Positions 17,262 through 25,483 of a stretch of 64,000 bases of DNA are shown here, in pieces (positions within the stretch are counted from its first letter, which is position 1; every line of letters begins with the position of its first letter). The notes below the pieces were generated by a model, which searched no databases, was not told the origin of the DNA, and saw nothing but the letters and a program-made list of their open reading frames with translations. Both the position numbers and the translations under genes were made by a program. This DNA is from UBA1424 sp041654095 (GTDB taxonomy: Bacteria > Bacillota_I > Bacilli_A > RFN20 > CAG-826), in the NCBI GenBank assembly GCA_041654095.1, contig JBAZED010000002.1, positions 38,933 to 102,932 of the forward strand, written 5' to 3'.

Positions 17262-17609
17262 GTGAAAAGGCAGTTCCGCATACGAAAGGCAGAAGACTTC
17301 CAGCGCATTATTCACTCTTCTTGTTTTGTTAAAAACCAACTATTCGTTGTCTACTACCAAAAAAACGAACTTGAGTATTCACGAATTGGCATCTCGATTC
17401 CGAAAAGAATCGGTATCGCCGTAATTCGTAACCGGATCAAGCGACAAATCAAAGCCATTCTGCATGAAACCCTCGACGCCGACAAACCCATCGACTATGT
17501 AATTGTTCCCAGACACAATTATCAAGTCGACCAATTTAAAAAAAGTCGCGACGCCTTGAAGGGTCTTCTCGAAAAGATCGGAGACCACAATTTTGAAAAA
17601 ATCAACTAA
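17262..17609 (+). CDS. rnpA: Ribonuclease P protein component
   Basis: Protein cofactor of RNase P, which trims the 5' leader of tRNA precursors. The 115-aa basic protein has the conserved RNR motif in AVIRNRIKRQIK and the usual N-terminal RKAEDFQRII. It begins with GTG after a GGGAG site, 34 bases from rpmH. Its 3' end overlaps the yidC start by 17 bases. Confidence 0.95.
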   Translation: MKRQFRIRKAEDFQRIIHSSCFVKNQLFVVYYQKNELEYSRIGISIPKRIGIAVIRNRIKRQIKAILHETLDADKPIDYVIVPRHNYQVDQFKKSRDALKGLLEKIGDHNFEKIN

Positions 17610-19026
17610 GCGCATACTTACTTTCGGCGGCCTTCTTTTCGCTGTCGTTTTGATCAGCGGGTGCACGGCGAGTTTTTGCTCGAACGACGATATGGCCAAT
17701 ATCATGTACACCTACGAAAAAGGCATATCTTTATATCAAGACAACGCTGAAGCGGGAGCTGAGGTTTTCTCTGGTAACGCAACTCTTAAAAGAGTTATTG
17801 ATAAGGAAAACTCCCCGTTACTCAAAGAGATCGTCGCTTCTTCCGAAGCCAATAAAATCAATGTTCCCACCGATACCTATTTTGTCGGCATCGATCAATT
17901 TGTTCTCGAGAATGCTCTTGAGCATCAATACGGAATCGATGTTGATTTCACCACCATCGACGCCGCTAAAGCCAACACCGCTCTAGAAAATTATGGCTAC
18001 CTAAAATTTGCGGGCTATAGCGATGACAACACCTTGTTTGAAAACTGGAAATTATGGACTGCCAATCTGCGCATGAGTCTGGGAACCGAACAAGTACCGA
18101 ACCAAGATTTCGCTAAACTCTATCAAGAAAAAATCACTTCGACGACATCAGCGTATCGCGCTTGCTTAGCTATCAGCGATGGCAAATACGGCAAATACGG
18201 CAGCGACGGCAACACCGAAGCTTTTATCGAAGGCAAGACGTGGGCTTATGCATGGTCCAAAGGACCAATCGAAGGTCTTTTGGTCTATCCCGTCGCCTAC
18301 CTAGTTGATTTCTTCTCGGTTTCATTTGGCATGAACGGCTGGGGGCAAATCGGAGCCGTCGCCCTTGTTACCTTGATCGTTCGCGCCCTTATTTTGCTGA
18401 CGACTCTCAAGTCGACTATGGGGCAGCAAAAAATGCAAGCCCTCCAACCCGAACTTGCTAAAATCCAACAGAAATATCCAAACTCCAACACGAATCAAGC
18501 TGAAAAGCAACGCTTGGCTCAGGAGCAGATGGCGCTTTATAAGCGGCACAAAATCAATCCGCTCGGCCAAATTCTCGTTTTGATTATTCAGTTCCCGGTC
18601 TTTATTGCGGTCTGGGGCGCGATGACAGGCGCGGCTGTCTTATCATCTGACGCCGTCTTAGGCTTAAACCTGAGCGCCGGTTTAGGAACCGCCATTCTCA
18701 ACGTCGCGGGTTGGCCCAATATTTCGGGCTGGTGGACCGCGGTGGTCTTATTTGTTTTAATGGGCCTTGCGCAATTCGTTTCGATGAAACTCCCGCAGTG
18801 GATGCAAAAAGCCCGGACCAAAAATGTCAAACGCTTAACCAAGAATCCGGCTGAAGATAAGCAGGCCAAGCAAATGAAGTGGTTCAGTAATATCATGCTG
18901 ATTATGATCATCGTCATGGGCTTCAGTCTCCCGGCCGCGATGGGTGTCTACTGGTTCATCGGGGCGATTATATCGATAGTCCAAACCTTAATCATGCAGA
19001 CGATTATGGCTCGCGCTAAAAAGTAA
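17593..19026 (+). CDS. yidC: Membrane protein insertase YidC/OxaA with a large extracellular domain
   Basis: Inserts membrane proteins with or without the Sec translocon. It begins with TTG inside rnpA after a GGAG site. Residues 1-24 form a lipoprotein signal (LISGC, Cys24). Residues ~25-220 are a soluble outer domain I do not recognise, far longer than in Bacillus SpoIIIJ/YqjG. The insertase core follows: first membrane helix ~225-245, the groove Arg264 in LIVRALILL, a charged cytoplasmic hairpin (QQKMQALQPELAKIQQKYP), helices ~330-350 and ~370-395, and the last pair near 430-470 ending in a basic tail. Total 477 aa against ~260-290 in typical Gram-positive YidC. Confidence 0.93.
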   Translation: MKKSTKRILTFGGLLFAVVLISGCTASFCSNDDMANIMYTYEKGISLYQDNAEAGAEVFSGNATLKRVIDKENSPLLKEIVASSEANKINVPTDTYFVGIDQFVLENALEHQYGIDVDFTTIDAAKANTALENYGYLKFAGYSDDNTLFENWKLWTANLRMSLGTEQVPNQDFAKLYQEKITSTTSAYRACLAISDGKYGKYGSDGNTEAFIEGKTWAYAWSKGPIEGLLVYPVAYLVDFFSVSFGMNGWGQIGAVALVTLIVRALILLTTLKSTMGQQKMQALQPELAKIQQKYPNSNTNQAEKQRLAQEQMALYKRHKINPLGQILVLIIQFPVFIAVWGAMTGAAVLSSDAVLGLNLSAGLGTAILNVAGWPNISGWWTAVVLFVLMGLAQFVSMKLPQWMQKARTKNVKRLTKNPAEDKQAKQMKWFSNIMLIMIIVMGFSLPAAMGVYWFIGAIISIVQTLIMQTIMARAKK

Positions 19027-19038
19027 CGGAGGTTTTTT

Positions 19039-19635
19039 ATGAAAAAATATCAAGCTAAAACGGTCGAAGAAGCCGTCAATCTCGCCGCTCAAGAATTAGG
19101 TATCTTGCCCAGCGATGTCAATTTTGCGATTCAGGAAGAGAAAAAAGGATTATTTAAAAAAGTCACAATTGAAGTTTATGAACTCAGCGATGCCATCGAA
19201 TTCTCTGAAAAATACATCAAAGATGTAACCGATGCCCTCGGCATCCAATCCGAGACGACCACGACGCTAAAAGACGACATCATCCACATCTCGATCAACT
19301 CCGACCACAATCCAATCTTGATCGGCAAAAATGGCAACACGCTTCAGGCCCTCAATGAATTGACGAGGCTTGCGGTATCCTCGAAATTTAAAAAGAGATT
19401 CAGAATCCTCCTCGATATCAACGACTATAAAGACGGTAAATATTCCCGCGTCGCCTTTACCGCCCGCAGAGCCGCCAAAGAAGTTCAAAAGACAAGGATG
19501 GATGCGACTCTCGATCCGATGCCGGCTGACGAAAGACGCGTCGTCCATAACGCCCTCGCCAACTTCTCGCACATCAAAACCGAATCGGCCGGGGAAGGAC
19601 ATCACCGCGCTGTCGTCATTAAATACGTAGACTAA
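19039..19635 (+). CDS. khpB: KH/R3H RNA-binding protein KhpB (Jag)
   Basis: RNA chaperone-like protein linked in Bacillota to cell elongation and division control, working with KhpA. The 198-aa protein has the Jag-N domain (1-50, with the KKGLFKK motif), a KH domain with the GxxG loop in LIGKNGNTLQAL (~100-110), and an R3H domain with RRVVH (~165-170) and the ending GEGHHRAVVI. It follows yidC by 12 bases with a GGAGG site, the usual pairing. Confidence 0.93.
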   Translation: MKKYQAKTVEEAVNLAAQELGILPSDVNFAIQEEKKGLFKKVTIEVYELSDAIEFSEKYIKDVTDALGIQSETTTTLKDDIIHISINSDHNPILIGKNGNTLQALNELTRLAVSSKFKKRFRILLDINDYKDGKYSRVAFTARRAAKEVQKTRMDATLDPMPADERRVVHNALANFSHIKTESAGEGHHRAVVIKYVD

Positions 19636-19637
19636 TT

Positions 19638-19659
19638 AAGAGCCATAAGGCTCTTTTTT
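19638..19659 (+). terminator. Terminator after khpB
   Basis: AAGAGCC, loop ATAA, GGCTCTT and six T's, three bases past the khpB stop. It ends the rpmH-rnpA-yidC-khpB unit; some readthrough into mnmE, 16 bases on, is plausible. Confidence 0.85.
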
Positions 19660-19674
19660 GCCTTAGGTAACAAG

Positions 19675-20994
19675 ATGCACGAAACGATTGTCGCTCTAGC
19701 GACACCACCTCTTAAATCCGCTTTAGCCATCGTCCGCCTCTCAGGAGATGATTGTTTTAATGTCGTCTCCAAAGTCTTCAGCCACGATTTGCGGGCGCTG
19801 ATTGAGCGCGGAGTGTTTGTCGGTAACATTCTAAAGGATAATGAGATTATCGATCAAGTCGTGCTCATCGCTCATGTCAATCCGAAATCATATACCGGCG
19901 AAAATGCCGTCGACATCATCAGCCATGGTTCAATGCTCATCGTTGATGAGATCATCGAATTATTAATTGGCTCTGGCGCCCGCCTCGCCCTCAATGGCGA
20001 ATTTTCAGCCCGAGCGTTCATCAACAACAAAATCGATCTCGTTCAAGCCGAAGCGATTAATGACCTGATCAACGCCAAAACGATGGAAGCCAAGAGAATT
20101 TCAATGTATTCGCTGAAAGGTGAGACGAGCCATTTGGTTTTACCGGTTAAAAAAGCCATCGCTGACTTGTTAAGTCAGATTGAAGTCAATATCGATTATC
20201 CGGAATACGAAGACATCGAAGAAGTGAGCCGCTCGCAAGTTATTTCGGTGTGCTCTTCGATCGTTGCGGATGTCGCCAAATTAATTCACGAAGGCAAACA
20301 AGGACAAATAATTAAAGAAGGCATTAAAGTGGCGATTATCGGCAAACCCAACGTTGGGAAATCGAGCCTTCTGAACGCGATGATCGGGCAGGAAAAGGCT
20401 ATTGTCACCAATATTCCCGGAACGACGCGCGACATCGTCGAAGGGGAAATCAACCTAAAAGGCATCACCTTGCACATTCTCGACACGGCCGGCATTCGGG
20501 AAGTGAACAGCGAAATCGAAAGCATCGGAATTAGCAGAGCTAAAGCCGCGACCGAGGAAGCCGATCTCGTTATTCTCGTCCTTGATGCAACCGAGCAAGA
20601 AGATGACTTCTTTGCCAAACTTATCAAAGATAAGAAGCGCATTATCGTCTATAACAAAGGCGACATCGCAAAGAGTAAAAAAGAAAATAAGCTGTATATT
20701 TCGGCTCTTCATAAAGACATCGATCCCCTCCTTCGCGAAATTACGAAAGCCCTCTCCATCAATCAAGAAGCTTACGAGCAGCCAAGTCTCAATAACGCGC
20801 GGCAACTCGGATTATTGGGCGCCATTCGCGAAAGTCTGCTCCAAGCCGTCAAAGACGCTGAAGACGACCAGCCCATCGACCTCGTGAGCGTGAATTTATT
20901 GAGTGCGTATAATGCGACTTTAGAAATACTCGGCGAAGGTAACAAAAACGATATCAGCGAAGAGATATTTTCTCGTTTTTGTGTTGGTAAATAA
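19675..20994 (+). CDS. mnmE: tRNA uridine-5-carboxymethylaminomethyl modification GTPase
   Basis: With MnmG, modifies the wobble U34 of several tRNAs. The 439-aa protein has the N-terminal folate-binding domain (start MHETIVALATPP), a helical domain split by the G domain, and GTPase motifs GKPNVGKSSLLN (G1), GTTRD (G2), DTAGIR (G3) and NKGD (G4, VYNKGDIAK). It ends with the invariant FCVGK whose Cys is essential in the family. First gene of a plus-strand run through glmU. Confidence 0.96.
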   Translation: MHETIVALATPPLKSALAIVRLSGDDCFNVVSKVFSHDLRALIERGVFVGNILKDNEIIDQVVLIAHVNPKSYTGENAVDIISHGSMLIVDEIIELLIGSGARLALNGEFSARAFINNKIDLVQAEAINDLINAKTMEAKRISMYSLKGETSHLVLPVKKAIADLLSQIEVNIDYPEYEDIEEVSRSQVISVCSSIVADVAKLIHEGKQGQIIKEGIKVAIIGKPNVGKSSLLNAMIGQEKAIVTNIPGTTRDIVEGEINLKGITLHILDTAGIREVNSEIESIGISRAKAATEEADLVILVLDATEQEDDFFAKLIKDKKRIIVYNKGDIAKSKKENKLYISALHKDIDPLLREITKALSINQEAYEQPSLNNARQLGLLGAIRESLLQAVKDAEDDQPIDLVSVNLLSAYNATLEILGEGNKNDISEEIFSRFCVGK

Positions 20995-20995
20995 C

Positions 20996-21769
20996 ATGAT
21001 TGATACGCATTGCCATTTGAATCACGACAAATTTTACGATAATCCTGAAAAGTACATCGCTGAAGCGATGGATAAAGGAGTCGAAGCTTTTCTCGTCGTC
21101 GGTTACGATTTAAAGTCGTCGCGTCGAGCAGCGGCGTTGGCCAATCGATTTTCAAACGTCTATGCAGCGGTTGGAATTCATCCGACAGATATCAAGTCCC
21201 GTGGCGAAAACGATCTTCAGGAAATAGAAAAAATGCTCGATTTGTCCAAAGTCGTCGGTTACGGCGAAATCGGACTCGACTACTACTGGGATAAGAACGA
21301 AGCCGAGCAGAAGGCGCAAAAGGAATTCTTCATCAAGCAAATCGAAACAGCAAATCGCCATCGCAAGCCGATTATCGTCCACACTCGCGAAGCCGCGTAC
21401 GATACGCACAAACTCCTCGTCGATAATCCACCGAAATACGGCGGTATTATGCATTGCTATTCCGGAAGTGTTGAGATGGTCTCGAATTACGTGGGATTAG
21501 GATTCTATATCTCTCTCGGCGGACCGGTTACTTTCGTGAATGCCAAAACGCCGAAAGAAGTGGCGAGGGCGACTCCGGCCGACCGGCTTTTAGTTGAAAC
21601 CGATTCACCCTATCTAGCTCCGCACCCGTTGCGCGGACAGCAAAACGAGCCGAGTTACTTGCCTCTTATCTTAGCCGAAATCGCCAGCCTGCGCGGCATT
21701 GAAGAAAAGGCGTTGGATAAGCTGACGACCGAGAATTTTAAACGGCTTTTTGGCCTTGCAAAAATATGA
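20996..21769 (+). CDS. tatD: TatD-family metal-dependent nuclease
   Basis: A TIM-barrel metallohydrolase of the TatD DNase family. Metal-binding motifs are in place: DTHCHLN at the start, GYGEIGLDYYW, IVHTREA, MHCYSGS and ETDSPYLAP. I use the ATG at 20996, one base after the mnmE stop, rather than the in-frame GTG at 20981; this gives 257 aa starting MIDTHCH, as in the family. Its stop overlaps rnmV by 4 bases. The association tatD-rnmV-rsmA is the same as in Bacillus. Confidence 0.93.
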   Translation: MIDTHCHLNHDKFYDNPEKYIAEAMDKGVEAFLVVGYDLKSSRRAAALANRFSNVYAAVGIHPTDIKSRGENDLQEIEKMLDLSKVVGYGEIGLDYYWDKNEAEQKAQKEFFIKQIETANRHRKPIIVHTREAAYDTHKLLVDNPPKYGGIMHCYSGSVEMVSNYVGLGFYISLGGPVTFVNAKTPKEVARATPADRLLVETDSPYLAPHPLRGQQNEPSYLPLILAEIASLRGIEEKALDKLTTENFKRLFGLAKI

Positions 21770-22308
21770 AAAAATGTCTTGCGGCGATTCTTGTGGTGGA
21801 AGGGAAAAGCGACAAGGCCTTTCTCTCTTCTTTTATCGACGCTGAGTTCGTGGAAACAAACGGTTCGGATGTCCCCGCCGCAACCATCGAATATCTAAAA
21901 GCGCAATCTAAGAAACGAGATATTATCGTCCTTGTCGACCCCGATGCCCCAGGCCTGAAGATACGCGCCAAACTCGATGAAAATATTCCCGGTTTAAGGC
22001 ATTGTTTTGTCAATAAAAAAGACGCCATAAAAAACGGTAAGGTGGGAGTGGCCGAAACAACAAAAAGCGCCGTCTTGCAGGCTTTGAATTTTCAAGTGGA
22101 AAACAAGGCAGTTCAGACAAGCGATTTACAAGTGATCGATCTCTATAAATTGGGCTTGATGGGTTCGAAAAACGCCAATGATTTACGCAGCGAGGTCGCC
22201 GACTATTTTCATCTCGGATTTGTTAACGGCAAGCAGTTTCTCAAAAGAGCTAAGTCATTAAATATTTCTTATCAGGTCATCGAGGAAGCCATCCGTGAAA
22301 TTCGCTAA
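21766..22308 (+). CDS. rnmV: Ribonuclease M5
   Basis: Toprim nuclease that matures 5S rRNA in low-GC Gram-positives. The 180-aa protein has VVEGKSD near residues 10-16 and the metal-binding VDPDAPGLKIR at ~65-75, both Toprim signatures, and family sequence VGVAETTKSAVLQAL. The ATG overlaps the tatD stop (ATGA). The 3' end overlaps rsmA by 14 bases, so tatD-rnmV-rsmA are translationally linked. Confidence 0.93.
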   Translation: MKKCLAAILVVEGKSDKAFLSSFIDAEFVETNGSDVPAATIEYLKAQSKKRDIIVLVDPDAPGLKIRAKLDENIPGLRHCFVNKKDAIKNGKVGVAETTKSAVLQALNFQVENKAVQTSDLQVIDLYKLGLMGSKNANDLRSEVADYFHLGFVNGKQFLKRAKSLNISYQVIEEAIREIR

Positions 22309-23110
22309 CCAACAATCGTTTTTTGATTATATCAAAACGCTGACACTATTGGCGTCAAAGGAACTCGGTCAGAATTTTTTGACCAACGATATTACCGCCC
22401 GATATATCGTCGATACTCTCGACCTGAATGACGACGAAAAAGTATTGGAAATTGGTGCCGGTTTTGGTTCGCTTTCCTATTTTCTCGCCCAGCATAAAAA
22501 TGAGTTGACACTCCTCGATGTCGATCCGAAGATTATCTCGTTTCTTGATGAGCAATTCGGCCAGGCCAGCAATATAAAAATTCAACAGGAGAGCATCCTC
22601 AAACACGATGTCCGTAATTACCAGAAAATAATCGGCAATTTACCATATTATATTACGTCTGACACGATTCAATATATTTTGCTGAATGCGTGCTCGGCTC
22701 AGCGCCTCGTTTTCATGGTGCAAAAAGAAGTGCTGCCGCGCCTGTTAGCCGACGTCGGGCAAGAAGGGTACGGGCCGTTTTCCCTATTGGTTGCATACCT
22801 TGGGCGAGCAAAAAGAATCATGAGTGTTGGGCGCTCGCAATTTGTACCGAAACCCAATGTTGACTCTGCGGTTGTGGCAATTGATATCTTGCCCCATCGC
22901 GACCATAAAACAGCTTTAAAACTCGTCAGAATTACCATGGACTTATTTCATCATCGCCGCAAGACGATCCGCAACAACCTCAGGCTGCTATTGAAAGATT
23001 CAAAGCGAGCCGACGATACGCTTTTGAGCCTCGGAATCGATGGCTCAAAACGACCTCAAGATTTGCCGCTTGAATCCTATTTAGCCCTGATAAAACAATT
23101 GAAGTTTTAA
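22295..23110 (+). CDS. rsmA: 16S rRNA dimethyladenosine transferase
   Basis: Also called KsgA; dimethylates two adjacent adenosines near the 3' end of 16S rRNA during 30S maturation. The 271-aa Rossmann methyltransferase has the leading ELGQNFLTND, SAM motif EIGAGFGSLSYFLA, and catalytic motif IGNLPYYITS. The C-terminal helical domain has FHHRRKTIRNNL. The start is GTG with GAGGAAG upstream. Neighbouring rnmV is typical. Confidence 0.95.
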   Translation: MKFANQQSFFDYIKTLTLLASKELGQNFLTNDITARYIVDTLDLNDDEKVLEIGAGFGSLSYFLAQHKNELTLLDVDPKIISFLDEQFGQASNIKIQQESILKHDVRNYQKIIGNLPYYITSDTIQYILLNACSAQRLVFMVQKEVLPRLLADVGQEGYGPFSLLVAYLGRAKRIMSVGRSQFVPKPNVDSAVVAIDILPHRDHKTALKLVRITMDLFHHRRKTIRNNLRLLLKDSKRADDTLLSLGIDGSKRPQDLPLESYLALIKQLKF

Positions 23111-23152
23111 GACTTCAAAGTTACAATGTAATTCACTTAGAGGCCACACTTA

Positions 23153-24007
23153 ATGTACATCAAAGCTTACGCGAAAATTAATATTGCCCTCAATGTCCTG
23201 GGAAAGGACGAGGATGGATATCACCAACTCGATATGGTCAATCTTCCGCTCGAGCTTCGCGACTCGATCGAAATAGCGATTCTGCCTAATTCTTTAGATT
23301 CTTTCATCACTTGCGATGACATCGAAATCGAAGATCCAAAAAATAACTTAATCAGCGTGGCGATTGCCAAAGCTCGCGAAAAATATAAGTTCAGACAGCA
23401 ATTCACCATCCACGTTTATAAAGACATACCCATCTCCGCGGGTTTGGCAGGTGGAAGCGCGAATGCCGCCGCCGTCCTCAATGCCCTTTTCCTCCTCTTA
23501 AAAATCAAACCTACTCGCGAAGAGAAGATTGAGCTAGCCAAATCAGTTGGTGCCGACGTGCCGTTTTGTATGTTTAGCGTTCCGGCGCGCGTTCGTGGTA
23601 TCGGCGAAATCATCGAGCCAATAGAAGTCAAAAAGAGTTATCCGCTCCTAATTGTCAAACCTCTTAAAGGCCTTTCTACCACGACCGTTTTTAATGTCGC
23701 TGATGGCATGGAATTAAAAAGCGGGAATATCGAAAATGTCATTCAAGCCTTGGCTGATGGCGATGATGATCTATTGGCGAATTCGATTCATAACGCCTTA
23801 GAAAACCCTTCATTTTTTCTGCTTCCGGAGATTGAAAAAATTAAGAGAATGCTAATTAAAGATGGGCTGAAAATCGTCTTGATGAGCGGTTCCGGAAGTT
23901 CGATTATCGCTCTCGATGACGACGTTAAAAAACTTACAAAGTTAGAAAAAAAGTACGCAAAAATGGGTTATGATACGCGATTAACCCGTACTTTAAGGAG
24001 CAAATAG
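23153..24007 (+). CDS. ispE: 4-diphosphocytidyl-2-C-methyl-D-erythritol kinase
   Basis: Phosphorylates CDP-methylerythritol in the MEP pathway for isoprenoid precursors, so this organism probably makes isoprenoids by MEP rather than mevalonate. The 284-aa GHMP kinase has YAKINIALNVLG at the N-terminus (motif 1), the ATP loop PISAGLAGGSANAAAVL near 95-111, SVGADVPFCMF, and the C-terminal glycine motif LMSGSGSSIIAL. It follows rsmA by 42 bases and glmU begins one base after its stop. Confidence 0.95.
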   Translation: MYIKAYAKINIALNVLGKDEDGYHQLDMVNLPLELRDSIEIAILPNSLDSFITCDDIEIEDPKNNLISVAIAKAREKYKFRQQFTIHVYKDIPISAGLAGGSANAAAVLNALFLLLKIKPTREEKIELAKSVGADVPFCMFSVPARVRGIGEIIEPIEVKKSYPLLIVKPLKGLSTTTVFNVADGMELKSGNIENVIQALADGDDDLLANSIHNALENPSFFLLPEIEKIKRMLIKDGLKIVLMSGSGSSIIALDDDVKKLTKLEKKYAKMGYDTRLTRTLRSK

Positions 24008-24008
24008 T

Positions 24009-25418
24009 ATGAATACTTATGCCATCATTTTAGCGGCCGGTAAAGGCACGCGCATGAAATCCTTGTTTGAGGACAAGTCCAAAGTCAGCTATCCTATCCT
24101 CGGCGTTCCTCTTGTGAAGCACGTTCTTAATTCTCTCCGCCCCTTAGCCCTTGACCGCAAAGTGACAATCGTCGGTTTTGGCGGTCCCGCGACCGAAGAA
24201 ATCGTAAAAGATGAAACGGAAATCGTTTATCAGCTCGAGCAAAAAGGAACAGGTCACGCCATCATGCAGGTCGCACCACTGTTGGCTGGGCAGGAAGGTC
24301 GAACATTAATCGTCTGCGGTGATACACCGCTTCTCAGGACCGCGACTCTTCAAAGATTAGTGCAGCAACACGAAGTCGAGAAGAACAAACTCACCGTGCT
24401 GTCGGCAATCGTGCCCGATCCCCGCGGATACGGCAGAATTATTCGCGACGCTGACGGGTCCATGCGCGAAATTATCGAACAGTCTGACGTCGATGAAGCG
24501 CAAAACAAGATTAACGAAGTCAACGCCGGTGTTTATGTCTTTGATAATAAGCTTTTGTTTGAATATTTAAACAAGCTAAAACCAAACAACTCCCAAGGCG
24601 AGTACTACCTGACCGACCTTATCAAAATGTTTAAAAACGGCAAGTTAAAAATCGGAGCATCAATCGCCGAAGATTATCAGGAGATGCTCGGTATTAACGA
24701 TCGGCGCCAACTCGAAGAAGCAGCCCGCATCATGCGCCTCGAAATCAACGAGCGCCACATGCTCGCTGGCGTGACGATTGAAGATGCAGCATCAACCTAT
24801 ATCGGCCCCGAAGCCGTGATTGGTCAAGACACGATAATTCGCCCTGGCACTCACATTCTTGGCAAGTGTGTCATCGGCAAAGCTAATGTCATCGGTCCCT
24901 CGACCTACCTCGAGAACGTTGTCATCGGCGATGAGAATCACGTTATTTTTTCGCATGTTGTCGACTCGGCGATTGGAAACGCGAACGAAGTCGGGCCTTA
25001 CGCTCGCATTCGCGGCCATTCGATCATTGAAAACCACACTCGCGTCGGCAATTTCGTCGAATTCAAAGCCTGCATTCTCCACAATGATGCCAAATCAGCC
25101 CATTTAAGCTATTTAGGAGATGTCGATATCGGCGAGAAGACGAATATCGGCTGTGGGACGATCGTCGCGAACTACGATGGCTACAATAAGACTAAAACAG
25201 TCATCGGCAAAGACGTCTTTGTCGGTTCGGGTAGCACATTAATCTCTCCGATCGTCATTGAAGACCATGCTTTCATCGCGGCGGGTTCCACGATCAATCG
25301 GAGCGTTTCCAAAGATGACATGGCTATCGCTCGAGCCCGTCAAGAAAACAAACCGGGATATGGAAACGTCGTTCGCGAGAGAGCTCTGCAGAAGAAACTA
25401 GCGAGCCAAAAGAAATAA
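24009..25418 (+). CDS. glmU: Bifunctional GlmU: glucosamine-1-P acetyltransferase and N-acetylglucosamine-1-P uridyltransferase
   Basis: Makes UDP-N-acetylglucosamine for peptidoglycan and other glycans. The N-terminal half is a nucleotidyltransferase with LAAGKGTRM at 8-16 and CGDTPLL; the C-terminal half is a left-handed beta helix with repeats of (I/V)GxxxxI, the catalytic region ENHTRVGNFVEFK and GTIVANYDG. Length 469 aa is normal. AAGGAG precedes the start. A wall-precursor enzyme argues for a walled organism. Confidence 0.96.
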   Translation: MNTYAIILAAGKGTRMKSLFEDKSKVSYPILGVPLVKHVLNSLRPLALDRKVTIVGFGGPATEEIVKDETEIVYQLEQKGTGHAIMQVAPLLAGQEGRTLIVCGDTPLLRTATLQRLVQQHEVEKNKLTVLSAIVPDPRGYGRIIRDADGSMREIIEQSDVDEAQNKINEVNAGVYVFDNKLLFEYLNKLKPNNSQGEYYLTDLIKMFKNGKLKIGASIAEDYQEMLGINDRRQLEEAARIMRLEINERHMLAGVTIEDAASTYIGPEAVIGQDTIIRPGTHILGKCVIGKANVIGPSTYLENVVIGDENHVIFSHVVDSAIGNANEVGPYARIRGHSIIENHTRVGNFVEFKACILHNDAKSAHLSYLGDVDIGEKTNIGCGTIVANYDGYNKTKTVIGKDVFVGSGSTLISPIVIEDHAFIAAGSTINRSVSKDDMAIARARQENKPGYGNVVRERALQKKLASQKK

Positions 25419-25424
25419 GTACGA

Positions 25425-25463
25425 TAAAAAAACGCCAATTCACGAAAGTGGTTGGCGTTTTAA
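25425..25463. terminator. Bidirectional terminator between glmU and ppdK
   Basis: AACGCCAA (25431-25438), a short inner stem, then TTGGCGTT (25452-25459), with A-rich sequence on the left and T's on the right. It can stop the converging glmU and ppdK transcripts. Confidence 0.85.
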
Positions 25464-25483
25464 TTTGCTGTTAGGCCGAGAAA

